A stretch of 64,000 nucleotides of DNA from Leclercia adecarboxylata (GCA_901472455.1 LR590464.1:3658001-3722000), one strand, 5' to 3'; shown: positions 28,019-45,257, counted from the first letter of the stretch. Notes: generated from the sequence alone by a model not told the origin. Translations and numbers: made by a program.

Positions 28019-31000
28019 TTAACCCAACTGCTTACGCGCGTTGCGGAAGATACGCATCCACGGGCTATCCTCGCCCCAGTTCTCCGGGTGCCAGGAGTTG
28101 CTGACGGTGCGGAACACGCGCTCAGGGTGCGGCATCATTACCGTGACGCGACCACTCTCACTGGTAACGGCGGTGATCCGTTGGCAGAGCCGTTCGGGTT
28201 CGCCGGGTAGGTCTGCGTGACTTTACCGAAGTTATCGACAAAGCGCAGCGCCACCAGGCCTTTACTCTCCAGCTCCGCCAGATGCGCGGCGTTACGCACT
28301 TCAACTTGCCCTTCACCGTGAGATACCGCGATTGGCATCTGGGATCCCACCATCCCCTGCAGCAGCAGAGACGGGCTTTGAGTCACTTCCACCAGGCTGA
28401 AACGTGCTTCGAAGCGGTCGGACTGGTTACGCACAAAGCGCGGCCAGGCTTCACTACCCGGGATCAGCTCACGCAAGTTCGACATCATCTGGCAGCCGTT
28501 ACAGACGCCAGCGCCAGGGTCTGCGGACGGTGGAAGAAGGTTTCGAACTCGTCGCGAACGCGGTCGTTGAAGAGAATGGATTTCGCCCAGCCTTCGCCCG
28601 CGCCCAGGACGTCACCGTATGAGAAGCCGCCGCACGCCACCAGCGCCTGGAAATCGGCCAGACCGGTACGCCCTGCCAGCAGGTCACTCATGTGTACGTC
28701 GATGGCATCAAAGCCCGCACGGTGGAAGGCTGCCGCCATCTCAACGTGGGAGTTAACGCCCTGCTCGCGCAGAACGGCGACTTTCGGACGCGCCCCCCTG
28801 GCAATATACGGCGCAGCGATGTCTTCGTTGATGTCGAACGAGAGCTTCACGTTCAGGCCCGGATCATTGTCGTTGGCTTTCGCCTCGTGCTCCTGATCGG
28901 CGCATGCCGGGTTGTCACGCAGACGCTGCATCTGCCAGGTGGTCTCTGCCCACCACATGCGCAGCGTGGAGCGGCTTTCGGCAAAGACGGCCTGACCGTT
29001 GGCTTCGATGACAAAGCGATCCCCGGTCACCGCTTTACCCAGATAGTGTACGCAGTCGCCCAGACCATGCTGCGCCAGCAGCGCTTCCACTGCCTCGAGT
29101 TCGGCTGCAGGCACCTGAATCACGGCACCCAGCTCTTCGTTAAACAGCGCCGCCAGACGATCGTCGCCCAGGCTGGCAATGTTGGCTTCTACGCCGCAGT
29201 GGCCGGTAAAGGCCATCTCTGCCAGGGTCACCAGCAGACCACCATCAGAACGGTCGTGGTAGGCCAGCAGCTTGCGTTGGGCAACCAGCGTCTGAATGGC
29301 GTCGTAGAAGCCCTTCAGCTGCGCCACGTCGCGCACGTCGGCAGCCTTGTCACCCAGCTGGCGATAAACCTGCGCCAGCGCGGTGGCGCCCAGTGCGTTG
29401 TGGCCTTTACCGAGATCAATCAGCAGCAATGCGTTGTCTTCGGTAGAGAGTTGCGGGGTGATGGTATGACGAACATCTTCCACGCGGGCGAAGGCGGTGA
29501 TCACCAGCGAAAAGCGGCGACGTCATCTCGCGCTGCTCGCTGCCTTCCTGCCAGCGGGTTTTCATCGACATGGAGTCTTTACCCACCGGAATGGTCAGGC
29601 CCAGCGCCGGACACAACTCCTCACCTACCGCTTTCACCGCTTCGTACAGCCCGGCGTCTTCGCCCGGGTGACCCGCTGCGGCCATCCAGTTGGCGGAGAG
29701 CTTGATGCGTTTGATGTCGCCGATCTGGGTAGCGGCGATGTTGGTCAGCGCTTCACCTACGGCCAGACGGGCAGAGGCCGCGAAGTCCCAGCAGAGCAAC
29801 CGGGGAGCGTTCGCCAAGCGCCATCGCTTCACCATAGTAACTGTCGAGACTGGCGGTGGTCACCGCGCAGTTCGCTACCGGCACCTGCCACGGGCCAACC
29901 ATCTGGTCGCGGGCAACCATGCCGGTTACGGTGCGGTCGCCGATAGTAAACGAGGAAGGTTTTTTCTGCCACAGCCGGCAGATGCAGAACGCGGTTTACC
30001 GCCTCGGCAACCGTCACACCTTGCAGGTCGAGGGCTTTGCCGCTCGCTTTGCGGGTCTGTACGTCCGCGGGTCATCTTCGGCGTTTTGCCCAGCAGCACG
30101 TCCAGCGGCAGGTCAATCGGCTGGTTGTCGAAGTGAGTATCGCTCAGGGAGAGGTGCCATCTCTTCGGTGGCTTCACCGATTACCGCGTACGGGGCGCGC
30201 TCGCGGCGGCACAGTTTCATCGAACAGCGGCAACTGATCCGGGGCAACGGCCAGCACGTAGCGTTCCTGAGATTCGTTACACCAGATCTCCAGCGGGCTC
30301 ATGCCTGGCTCATCGCTCCAGGATGTCGCGCAGGTTAAAGCGGCCGCCGCGGTTGCCATCGCTCACCAGCTCCGGCATGGCGTTGGAGAGACCACCCGCG
30401 CCCACGTCGTGAATAAACAGGATCGGGTTGGCGTCGCCGAGCTGCCAGCAGCGGTCGATCACTTCCTGGCAGCGGCGCTCCATCTCCGGGTTGTCGCGCT
30501 GTACGGAGGCAAAATCGAGATCCGCATCAGACTGACCGGATGCCATCGACGATGCCGCTCCGCCGCCAAGACCGATGTTCATCGCCGGGCCGCCCAGGAC
30601 GATCAGCTTCGCACCGACGACGATCTCGCCTTTCTGTACGTGATCGGCGCGGATGTTGCCGATCCCGCCTGCCAGCATGATCGGTTTGTGGTAGCCGCGC
30701 AGCTCTTCGCCGTTGTGGCTGTCCACTTTCTCTTCGTAGGTACGGAAGTAACCGTTCAGGGCCGGACGGCCAAATTCATTGTTAAACGCCGCGCCACCCA
30801 GTGGGCCGTCGGTCATGATATCCAGGGCGGTCACAATGCGCTCTGGTTTGCCGAAGTCCTCTTCCCACGGCTGTTCAAAGCCCGGGATACGCAGGTTGGA
30901 AACGGAAAAGCCCACCAGACCCGCTTTGGGTTTTGCTCCACGGCCGGTGGCGCCTTCGTCACGGATTTCGCCGCCGGAACCGGTCGCCGCACCCGGCCAT

Positions 31001-31911
31001 GGCGAAATCGCCGTCGGGTGGTTGTGTGTTTCAACCTTCATCAGGATGTGCGCAGGCTCCTGATGGAAGTCATAGCGCCCTGCTTCGCGATCGGCGAAGA
31101 AGCGGCCCACCTCGGAACCTTCCATCACCGCGGCGTTGTCTTTATAGGCAGACAGCACATGGTCAGGGTTTTTTTCCATGGTGTTTTTGATCATTTTGAA
31201 CAGCGACTTCGGCTGCTGCTCACCGTCGATAACCCAGTCGGCGTTAAAAATCTTGTGGCGGCAGTGCTCGGAGTTAGCCTGCGCGAACATATAGAGTTCG
31301 ATATCGTTCGGGTTGCGGTTCAGCTTAACGAAAGCATCCTGCAGATAATCAATTTCATCGTCGGCCAGCGCCAGGCCCAGACGCAGGTTGGCGTCAATCA
31401 GCGCCTGACGGCCTTCACCCAGCAGGTCCACGCTCTGAACTGGCGCAGGCTGGTGGTGAGAGAAGAGTTGCTGCGCATCATCCAGAGAGGCAAACACGCT
31501 TTCCATCATGCGGTCGTGCAATTCGCTTGCCACAACGGCCCACTGGGCGTCAGTCAGGGTGGAGGCTTCAACGTAATACGCCACGCCGCGTTCCAGACGA
31601 TCAATCTGGCTCAGACCACAGTTGCGGGCGATGTCGGTTGCTTTAGAAGACCAGGGGGAGATGGTGCCCGGACGAGGCGTAACCAGCAGAAGTTTACCGT
31701 TCGGGGTATGGCTGCTCAGGCTTGGGCCGTACTTCAGCAGACGCTCAAGGCGAACTAAATCCTCTGCCGTTAAGGGAGCATTCAGGTCAGCAAAATGGAC
31801 ATACTCAGCGTAAATATTGCTTACCGGAAGGTCGGCCGCCTGAAAACGTGCCAGCAGTTTGTTGATACGGAAGGCAGACAGTGCAGGCGAACCACGCAGA
31901 ATTTCCATCAT
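28019..31911 (-). CDS. purL: Phosphoribosylformylglycinamidine synthase
   Basis: PurL makes FGAM from FGAR, glutamine and ATP, the fourth step of purine synthesis. It has an N-terminal linker, two FGAM synthase ATPase modules and a C-terminal glutaminase domain with the nucleophile in GVCNGCQ. Nine single-base errors break it: missing bases at about 28180 and 28507, extra bases at 29510-29513, 29787-29789, 29948-29950, 30065-30066, 30157-30158, 30215-30217 and 30318-30319. The net of five extra bases gives exactly 1,295 residues when corrected, the E. coli length, so the gene is almost surely whole in the organism. A PurR box lies upstream. Confidence 0.95.
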
Positions 31912-31998
31912 AAGTCTCTCGTCTTCGAAGCGCCGGAGGCGCTTACAGTGTGCGCAAGGGGGGAAAACGGGCGCCATTATAGTGGATCCTACGCGCCG

Positions 31999-32014
31999 AC
32001 GAAACCGTTTGCGT
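31999..32014 (-). promoter_or_regulatory. PurR box upstream of purL
   Basis: The minus strand reads ACGCAAACGGTTTCGT, the PurR operator also found before E. coli purL, 88 bp from the ATG. It puts purL in the purine regulon. Confidence 0.88.
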
Positions 32015-32168
32015 CGTAATAAAATCGTCGCCGCCATTTAAGCCTTTCCCGCTAATAAGTTGCCAAGTGGCGTAACTTTACGCAAAATGCCGCGAAATCT
32101 TTGGTAATACTTGTTTTTACTGTGGCGACAACAAACCAAAATAATAGACTGCTCATAGAATCAACTTA

Positions 32169-34161
<1,993 letters not shown>

Positions 34162-34179
34162 CTATGCATAATCACACAC

Positions 34180-34813
34180 TCATTCCAGTTGCTGAAGTTC
34201 GCCAAGGGGCGTGACGCGCCAGCGGTGCTGGCAGAAATAAAGGAGGGGGTTGTCCTGCTTACTGTCGCTGTAGCCGCTGTAGAGCCGCAGCGGGGTGCCA
34301 ATTTTCTTCTCCAGCTGCACCACCTTTTCGTGGCCGAGGCAGCGCATGGTCAGCACCCAGCCACCGTACGCGCGCCCCCATCTGAGTGGCAATCAGGTTG
34401 ACGCGCGGCAGCCAGGGGGTATCGAAATAGACCTGCTCGACCAGCGACTGCGGCGAGCCGGTGATCAGCCAGATATCGGCATCGTTGGCATTCAGGTAGT
34501 TGGTTAACCGCTCCTGCACCACCGGGAAGGCGGTGACATGTCCACGAAACCAGCTGACAAACTCTTTCTCCAGCTGTTTGAGCCGCGCTTCGCTGTGGCC
34601 GAAGGTGCAGCCCCACAGCAGCAGGCTCATCGGCCAGCGGCAGCGCGGCCTTTAACCAGCAACGCGCCGCCGATAATGGTAACAGGGGCAACACGAGCAA
34701 GCATTCAGGGGCTGTCGGCGCAGCAAATAGCGCATAAAGGTGCCGAACATATCCTGCTGATGCAGCGTTCCGTCCAGATCAAAAAAGACTACGCGACGCT
34801 CGTGATTGGCCAA
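34180..34813 (-). CDS. pgpC: Phosphatidylglycerophosphatase C
   Basis: PgpC (YfhB) dephosphorylates phosphatidylglycerophosphate in the inner membrane. It is a HAD-type phosphatase: FFDLDGTLHQQDMFG carries the nucleophilic Asp near the N-terminus, and LITGSPQ is motif II. The start is TTG at 34813 after AGGAG, three bases beyond the murP stop, so it may be translated with murP. Four base errors break it: extra C in 34375-34379 and missing bases near 34640, 34677 and 34700. Corrected length is 211 residues, as in E. coli. Confidence 0.88.
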
Positions 34814-34816
34814 ACC

Positions 34817-36170
34817 TTACTCCTCTGGATCATTAAACCCTAACAGCCAGGTAAACAGGAACCCGGCGATCACCCGCTACCAAATAGCCTAACAGATAGA
34901 GCATGACTTTTCCGGTCACGATGGTTAATGCCAGCGGTAATCCAGAAATACCGAAGGTGATAACGGTTTGCCACTTTCCAGTAACTAATGAGTGCCCCAC
35001 CGATCGCCCCACCCAGACAGGCGCCGATAAATGGCTTGCCCAGCGGCAGGGTGACACCGAAGATCAGCGGTTCACCGATCCCCAACAGCCGACCGGCAGC
35101 GCCCCTTTGATCACCTTTTTTCAGGCGTTCATTACGGGTTTTCATCAGCACCGCAATCGCCGCGCCGATCTGCCCGACACCGGCCATCGCCAGAATAGGC
35201 AGCAGCGCGTTGTAACCATGGGCCTGTACCAGCTCAACGTGGATAGGCACCAGGCCCTGGTGTAAGCCAGTCAATACCAGCGGCAGGAAGGTGCCGGACA
35301 GTATCCCGCCCACCAGGAATCCCCCGCGATCGATAGCCCATGAAGCGCCGTGGGCGATAGATTCCGAGATCACGCACCCAACGGTTGGAGGGCGATGATT
35401 GCAACGCTGCCAGTGATTAAGGTTGTCAGCAGCGGATTAAAAATCAGCTCCAGCGAGCCAGGCAGAATACTGCGCAGCCTTTTCTCAATCCAGCACATCA
35501 GCACCACCACCAGCAGAACGGCGATCACCCCGCCCCGCCCCGGCTGCAGCGCTTCACCAAACAGGGTGATTTGCGCCAGCTGTGGGCTGGAAAGGATCCC
35601 CGCCATAACCCCGCCCATCGCCAGCGAGCCGCCAAACACCTTGGCGGTGTTCACCCCCACCAGAATGTTCATGATGGCAAAGACCGCGCTGCCGAAGATG
35701 CCGAGGATCCCCAGCAGGTTGGGATAGTGGGTCGCGAAGTCGCCAACAATGTCCGGGCGTTTGAGGATATTGATAATCCCGGTGATCAGCCCCGAGGCAA
35801 TAAAAGCCGGGATCAGCGGAATAAAGACGTTTGCCAGCTGGCGCAGCGCGTCGCTCATCGGCGCTTTATATTTGGCCTTCGCCTGCGCTTTAGTGCGCTC
35901 GGCGTCATCAATCACCGCTCCGCCCATCAGCGAACGCATGGCGTCCACCACCTGCGCGGCCTTTCCAGGGCCGACAATCAGCTGGTGTTGTTCCCCCTGC
36001 TTCACATAGCCGCTGACGCCGGGCAGTTTTTTCAGCCTCGCCAGATCGAGCTTGTTATCATCCTGAACTTCCACCCGCACCCGCGTCATGCAGTTTTCCA
36101 GACGCAGAATATTGTTCTCTCCGCCGATACCCGCAAGGATATCGCTGGCGAGGGCTACTGTTTTTTCCAT
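34817..36170 (-). CDS. murP: PTS N-acetylmuramic acid-type EIIBC permease
   Basis: A permease that imports and phosphorylates a sugar, probably N-acetylmuramic acid given the adjacent murQ. The EIIB domain is N-terminal, with phospho-cysteine Cys27 in RLENCMTRVRVEV. The EIIC domain follows, with GIGEPLIFGVTLPLGKPFIG as sugar-site region. There is no EIIA, so Crr is the likely donor. Five base errors break the frame (missing near 35374 and 35087; extra at 35114-35115, 34967-34969 and 34873-34875). Corrected, it has 450 residues and ends FTWLLGFNDPEE. In E. coli K-12 murQP lie elsewhere, next to murR. Confidence 0.85.
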
Positions 36171-36180
36171 GTATGCCTCT

Positions 36181-37073
36181 TTAGTTCTCTAATGCCGCAC
36201 GTAAGAATCCCTGATGCGCGTCAAGCCTGGCGCGCGCCGCAGCGGCATCCAGCCCGCTTAAGATCATCAGAATGGCCGGTTTAACGTCATACCCGGTCTG
36301 TTTCAACACCTCTTCCGCCTCTTCACGGGAGGTGCCAGTAGCTTCCACCACCATGCGGCACGCCCTGTCGATGAGCTTCACGTTAGTGGCTTTCATGTCC
36401 ACCATCAGGTTCTGATAGACCTTGCCGAATTTCACCATCGCGCCGGTAGAGATCATGTTCAGCACCAGCTTTTGCGCGGTGCCGGATTTCAGGCGGGTGG
36501 AGCCGGTTAAGGCTTCCGGGCCGACAACGGGCGAGATGGCGATCGACGCAATCTGGGCAATCGGTGAGCCAGGATTACAGGAGATCGCCACGGTGGTGCA
36601 GCCGATCTGGTTCGCAAATGCCAGGCCGCCAATCACGTACGGCGTGCGTCCGGAGGCCGCCAGCCCGACCACCAGATCCTGCGCAGTCAGGTTGAGTGCT
36701 TTGAGATCGTCTTCACCGAGCTGTTGACTGTCCTCGGCCCCTTCCACCGCCTTCAGTAATGCCCCCGGACCACCGGCAATCAGGCCGATGACCAGGCCGT
36801 GTGGTACACCAAAGGTTGGTGGACATTCTGAAGCATCCAGCACCCCAGACGCCCGCTGGTGCCCGCGCCCATGTAGATGATGCGTCCGCCCGCTTTCAGT
36901 GCGGCGGCGGCGGCATCGACGGCTTTCGCCACCTCAGGTAATGTTTCTTTCACTGCCTGCGCGACCAGCGTATCCTGTTGGTTAAAGCGATTAACCAGGT
37001 CAAGCGTGGAGAGCGCATCGAGATCCAGGGTTTGTGGATTGCGGGATTCTGATACCAGTGAGCCGAGATTCAT
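36181..37073 (-). CDS. murQ: N-acetylmuramic acid 6-phosphate etherase
   Basis: MurQ cleaves the lactyl ether of MurNAc-6-phosphate to give GlcNAc-6-phosphate and D-lactate, so that cell-wall sugar can be recycled. It is a SIS-fold enzyme with [10 protein letters not shown] and [16 protein letters not shown] missing in the run 36843-36846 breaks the frame after TSGRLG. Corrected length is 297 residues. ATG at 37073 ([13 protein letters not shown]) was chosen by family fit. The gene is followed after 10 bp by murP and is divergent from yfhH. Confidence 0.9.
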
Positions 37074-37088
37074 TTTTTTGTGCCTCAA

Positions 37089-37136
37089 GAATTTTTAATT
37101 CATAATAGTCGCATTATAATGGAATATAAAATTCAT
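37089..37136. promoter_or_regulatory. Repeated operator-like dyads between murQ and yfhH
   Basis: GAATTTTTAATTCAT (37089-37103) and GAATATAAAATTCAT (37122-37136) are near-identical A/T-rich dyads (GAAT-N5-ATTC) whose starts are 33 bp apart, about three helical turns, in a 118-bp divergent promoter region. This is the pattern expected of a dimeric or tetrameric repressor. YfhH is the natural candidate, by inference. Confidence 0.55.
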
Positions 37137-37191
37137 TCAGGCGAGCAGAATTCGCATTTGCTGCACTCATCACATTTCGCCAGGAGTCCTT

Positions 37192-38040
37192 ATGAACTGT
37201 TTAATTCGTATCCGCCAGCGATACGCGGGTTTTGCCCAGAGTGATAAAAAACTGGCGGACTTTTTGCTCACCCAGCCCGATCGTGCCCGCCACTTAAGTT
37301 CCCAGCAGCTGGCAAGCGAGGCGGGAGTGAGTCAGTCCAGCGTGGTCAAATTCGCGCAAAAAATTGGGTTTAAAGGTTTTCCGGCGCTGAAGCTGGCGCT
37401 GAGCGAAGCCCTGGCCAGCAATCCGAATCCGCAATCCATGCCGGTGCACAACCAGATCCGCGGCGATGATCCGATGCGTCTGGTGGGCGAAAAGCTGATC
37501 AAGGAGAAGGTCGCGGCGATGCACGCCACGCTTGACGTCAACAGTGAAGAGAAGCTGCTGGAAAGCGTCGCCATGCTGCACGCGGCACGGCGGGTGATCC
37601 TCACCGGGATCGGGGCGTCGGGGCTGGTGGCGCGAAACTTTGGCTGGAAGTTGAACAAGATCGGCCTGATAGCCATCGTTGAGCAGGATATGCATGCCCT
37701 GCTGGCGACCGTGCAGGCGATGGCGCCTGATGATTTGTTGCTGGCGATCTCCTATTCCGGCGAACGTCGGGAGATTAATCTTGCCGCCGATGAAGCCCTG
37801 CGCGTAGGCGGGAAAATCCTGGCTATCACCGGCTTTACGCCTAATGCACTGCAGCAGCGGGCTACGCGTTGTCTGTACACTATTGCCGAAGAGCAGGCCA
37901 CCCGCAGCGCGGCGATCTCCTCTACCAGCGCGCAGATGATGCTCACCGACCTGCTGTTTATGGCCCTGGTCCAGCAGGATCTGGAGCGCGCCCCGGAACG
38001 CATACGTCACAGCGAAGCGCTGGTAAAAAAACTGGTTTGA
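37192..38040 (+). CDS. yfhH: RpiR/MurR-family regulator YfhH
   Basis: A 282-residue regulator with an N-terminal HTH_6 domain (LASEAGVSQSSVVKFAQKIG as recognition region) and a C-terminal SIS domain (TGIGASGLVARNFG). It is the clear counterpart of E. coli YfhH, equal in length, whose targets in K-12 are not established. Here it stands divergent from murQ-murP, the normal position for a MurR-type repressor sensing MurNAc-6-phosphate. The frame is intact. Confidence 0.92.
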   Translation: MNCLIRIRQRYAGFAQSDKKLADFLLTQPDRARHLSSQQLASEAGVSQSSVVKFAQKIGFKGFPALKLALSEALASNPNPQSMPVHNQIRGDDPMRLVGEKLIKEKVAAMHATLDVNSEEKLLESVAMLHAARRVILTGIGASGLVARNFGWKLNKIGLIAIVEQDMHALLATVQAMAPDDLLLAISYSGERREINLAADEALRVGGKILAITGFTPNALQQRATRCLYTIAEEQATRSAAISSTSAQMMLTDLLFMALVQQDLERAPERIRHSEALVKKLV

Positions 38041-38051
38041 GCAGGGAATGA

Positions 38052-38734
<683 letters not shown>

Positions 38735-38735
<1 letters not shown>

Positions 38736-39467
38736 TACTTGCGGGCTTCCAGCATCAGACGTTTCATCTCGGCCACCGCCTCTTTCAGGCCCGCTCATCA
38801 CTGCACGTCCAATAATGGCATGACCGATGTTCAGCTCGTGCATCTCCGGGATCGCGGCAATGGCTTTGACGTTATGGTACGTCAGGCCGTGACCGGCATT
38901 GACCTTGAGGCCAAGACCCGCAGCATAGGTAGCGGCTCTGGCGATGCGATCCAGCTCTTTTGCCTGGGTCGCTTCGTCTTCGGCATCGGCATAGCAGCCG
39001 GTATGGATTTCAATGTACGGCGCACCCACGTCTGCGGCGGCTTTGATCTGAGCTTCATCAGCATCGATAAACAGCGATACCAGGATCCCGGCATCGGCCA
39101 GGCGTTTGCAGGCATCACGCATCTTGTCCAGCTGACCGGCCACGTCCAGCCCGCCTTCAGTGGTCACTTCCTGGCGCTTTTCCGGCACCAGGCAGCAGAA
39201 GTGCGGTTTGGTCTCAACGGCGATGGCCAGCATCTCTTCGGTGACGGCCATCTCCAGATTCATGCGGGTGTCCAGCGTCTGGCGCAGAACACGTACGTCA
39301 CGATCGGTAATATGGCGACGGTCTTCGCGCAGATGTACGGTAATTCCATCGGCACCGCCCTGCTCAGCAATGAATGCCGCCTGAACCGGATCAGGATAGG
39401 CCGTACCGCGCGCGTTGCGCAGGGTGGCAATGTGATCAATGTTGATGCCTAACAGTAATTCAGCCAT
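38735..39467 (-). CDS. pdxJ: Pyridoxine 5'-phosphate synthase
   Basis: PdxJ joins deoxyxylulose 5-phosphate and 3-amino-2-oxopropyl phosphate to form pyridoxine 5'-phosphate, the last ring-forming step of vitamin B6 synthesis. It is a TIM barrel with [20 protein letters not shown] and [13 protein letters not shown]. An extra C in 38790-38792 shifts the frame near the end and makes it run on into acpS as one reading frame. Corrected length is 243 residues, as in E. coli. It follows recO in the long leftward run. Confidence 0.93.
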
Positions 39468-39494
39468 GACAATCCTCGGTTTTATTTTGGTTCG

Positions 39495-39545
39495 TTTCCC
39501 CTCGCCCTGGCCCTCTCTCACTGGGTGAAGGCTGGAGCCGGGGTG
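39495..39545. repeat. Short pyrimidine-rich intergenic repeat, pdxJ-recO
   Basis: CCCCTCGCCCTGGCCCTCTC, then ACTGGGTGAAGGCTGGAGCC, resembles the repeat at 6393-6480 in reduced form. It is probably a degenerate BIME-like unit. Confidence 0.4.
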
Positions 39546-39556
39546 TACTCAATACG

Positions 39557-40267
39557 TTAACGCTTCGGTATAAACTGCCGAAATAATTCGCGGCTCTTAA
39601 GGGGCTTGCCACCAAGATACGGCTTGAGCGCAATACGGGTAAAGCGTTTTGCCGCCCGCAGGGTGCTGGCGTCGGGAAACTCGCGTTCTGCCAGCGCCCG
39701 TAGATCCCGTCCGGTGAAGGTGCTGTTATCAATGACGACGCTGGCGATAAAGCCCTTCTCTTCGCGATAGCGGTAGGTCATGGTGTCTTCGACCGGATCG
39801 CCGCTGCCTGCACAGTGCATAAAATCGACGCCATACCCCAGATGCCCAAGCAACGCCAGCTCGAAGCGACGCAGCACAGGTTCGGGCGAGCCGGTAACAC
39901 CCGCCAGCGCCTGGATACAGTGCAGATAATCGAAAAAGAGTTCAGAAAAGCGGGTCTCATGTTCAAGAACGCGCGTAATCAGCTCGTTCACATACAGACC
40001 GCTGTACAGCGTAATACCAGAGAGGGGGAGCGCCAGAGAAACGGCTTCGGCACTGCGCAGGGTTTTGACTTCCCCGCGCCCACTGAAGCGCACCAGCAGC
40101 GGGGTGAAGGGTTGTAGCGTACCCTTCAGGTTAGAACGTTTGGAACGTGCGCCTTTAGCAACAAGGCGCACGCGGCCTGATTCTTCCGTGAAGACGTCCA
40201 GCATCAGGCTGGTTTCGCTCCAGGGACGACTATGCAGTACAAATGCACGCTGCCAGCCTTCCATCAT
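39557..40267 (-). CDS. recO: DNA repair protein RecO
   Basis: RecO, with RecR, loads RecA onto SSB-coated single-stranded DNA at gaps. The N-terminal OB fold ([20 protein letters not shown]) is followed by a helical domain. The protein is 236 residues and ends FRQFIPKR, whereas E. coli RecO has six more residues. A repeat element lies in the gap to pdxJ at 39495-39545. The frame is intact; the start may be 40267 or the next ATG at 40264. Confidence 0.92.
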   Translation of the reverse strand: MMEGWQRAFVLHSRPWSETSLMLDVFTEESGRVRLVAKGARSKRSNLKGTLQPFTPLLVRFSGRGEVKTLRSAEAVSLALPLSGITLYSGLYVNELITRVLEHETRFSELFFDYLHCIQALAGVTGSPEPVLRRFELALLGHLGYGVDFMHCAGSGDPVEDTMTYRYREEKGFIASVVIDNSTFTGRDLRALAEREFPDASTLRAAKRFTRIALKPYLGGKPLKSRELFRQFIPKR

Positions 40268-40450
40268 ACTCGTCGTCTTTCAGGTTGCAGGCGCATTGGC
40301 TGCGTCCGTTCACCCCAGCCAGTGAGTGGATTAAGCTCCCGGGGATTCGCGGCCATGCCGCGTGACTCAGCCTCCGGCCTCGCTCCTTCGGAGCCAGTGT
40401 AAGCGCTGTTCAAAACACGTTGTGTTTTGTCCTGCACCTCGAAAGCCATA
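40268..40450. repeat. ERIC element (copy 2), recO-era gap
   Basis: In reverse orientation it shows the ERIC core GCGAATCCCCGGGAGC and GCTGGGGTGAACGGACGCAG, and the arm GACAAAACAC..GTGTTTTGAACAGCGCTT. It aligns with copy 1 at 7840-8018. It lies inside an operon-like run, so it would be carried in the recO-era transcript. Confidence 0.85.
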
Positions 40451-40462
40451 GAGTGTGAAACG

Positions 40463-42196
<1,734 letters not shown>

Positions 42197-42224
42197 TCAG
42201 AAGAGATTTATCACTGAAATAATT

Positions 42225-42254
42225 CACGTAGCCTCTGATTAAAGAGACTACGTG
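42225..42254 (-). terminator. Stem-loop after lepB
   Basis: CACGTAG-C-CTCT and AGAG-A-CTACGTG form a stem with one mismatch 16 bp after the lepB stop. There is no clear T run, so it may only be a partial terminator before rnc. Confidence 0.45.
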
Positions 42255-42269
42255 CGTATTTATCAGGAA

Positions 42270-43244
42270 TTAGTGGATGCCGCCGATACGATTTAACCGT
42301 ACGCCGGTCGGCCATTCGCCTTCCTGTTTCTCAAAGCTCATCCAGATAGTGGTCGCTTTGCCGACCAGATTCGCTTCCGGCACAAACCCCCAGTAACGGC
42401 TGTCCGCGCTGTTGTCGCGGTTATCACCCATCATGAAGTAGTGTCCCGGCGGCACAATCCAGGTCGCCAGCTGCTGCCCCTGCTGATGATAGTACATCCC
42501 CAGCTGATCCTGAGCGATGGAGACGGTCAGGATACGGTGCGTCACATCGCCCAGCGTCTCTTTACGCTCGTTCAGACGAATACCGTTCTCTTTGGTCTCG
42601 CCTTTCGGTAGCTGGAAGAATCCACTGGTCGCTTCGCCACCGTTACGACGGGCAAATGTCTGCACAAAGTCACTTGGCTCAACGCCGGAATAGGTTACTG
42701 CCAGCGCGCTTCCACAGGCCGTACCGGAACTGCATCCAGGCTGAACCGTTACCTCTTTGGAGACCGGATTATAGGTCACCTTGTCGCCCGGCACGCCAAC
42801 GGTGCGTTTGATGTAATCCAGACGCGGATCGTCCGGGTATTTAAACACCACGATGTCGCCACGTTTCGGATGACCGGTTTCGATCAGCGTTTTCTGGTAG
42901 ATCGGATCTTTAATGCCATAGGCAAACTTCTCCACCAGAATAAAATCACCGATCAGCAACGTTGGCATCATCGAACCGGATGGGATCTGGAAAGGTTCAT
43001 AGATAAACGAACGCACCACCAGCACAATGGCCAGCACCGGAAAGACAGAAGCGCCAGTTTCCAGCCAGCCCGGCTTCGGGCTGACTTTTTTCAGGGTTTT
43101 CGCATCCAACTGGTCGCCCGTGGCCGCCTGCGCGGCGGCCTGGCGCTCGTGACGTTTCGGGGCAAAGATAAACTTATCCAGACACCACAACAGCCCTGTC
43201 ACCAGGGTGGCAACCACCAGGATCAGGGCAAACATGTTCGCCAT
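42270..43244 (-). CDS. lepB: Signal peptidase I
   Basis: LepB removes signal peptides from exported proteins at the outer face of the inner membrane. It has two N-terminal membrane segments, then the Ser-Lys dyad: Ser91 in IPSGSMMPTL and Lys146 in DYIKRTVG. GDNRDNSADSRYWGFV is the conserved box E. Its 324 residues equal E. coli, and the frame is intact. It follows lepA by 17 bp in one operon. Confidence 0.96.
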   Translation of the reverse strand: MANMFALILVVATLVTGLLWCLDKFIFAPKRHERQAAAQAATGDQLDAKTLKKVSPKPGWLETGASVFPVLAIVLVVRSFIYEPFQIPSGSMMPTLLIGDFILVEKFAYGIKDPIYQKTLIETGHPKRGDIVVFKYPDDPRLDYIKRTVGVPGDKVTYNPVSKEVTVQPGCSSGTACGSALAVTYSGVEPSDFVQTFARRNGGEATSGFFQLPKGETKENGIRLNERKETLGDVTHRILTVSIAQDQLGMYYHQQGQQLATWIVPPGHYFMMGDNRDNSADSRYWGFVPEANLVGKATTIWMSFEKQEGEWPTGVRLNRIGGIH

Positions 43245-43261
43245 GCCAACTCCTTAAAGGA

Positions 43262-45062
<1,801 letters not shown>

Positions 45063-45233
45063 ATAGTTAAATAATTATGCCTTACGAATTCCTGGAGGCC
45101 GCTGTTCTTAGCCTGACGTTTTTCAGTGCGAAAACGCAGCATTCTACACTACATCTCCTTCACCGGGAAATGCTCTTCCAGCAAGCTTAGCGTGAAGATT
45201 CAGCGTTTTCTTTTATGAGATGTAAATAAAGCA

Positions 45234-45257
45234 AAGCCCGGTGACATCACCGGGCTT
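45234..45257 (-). terminator. Rho-independent terminator of the rpoE-rseABC operon
   Basis: AAGCCCGGTGA and TCACCGGGCTT form an 11-bp stem. The rseC TGA lies within it, and T-rich sequence follows on the minus strand. It separates rseC from lepA. Confidence 0.8.

Noticed and set aside
30301..31758. A 485-codon open frame antisense to purL
   Set aside because: Same reason; the opposite strand is clear PurL, and the apparent frame follows codon-position bias.
28019..31911. purL as a true pseudogene
   Set aside because: Nine independent one-base shifts with fully conserved sequence between them, and an exact family length after correction, are not how genes decay.
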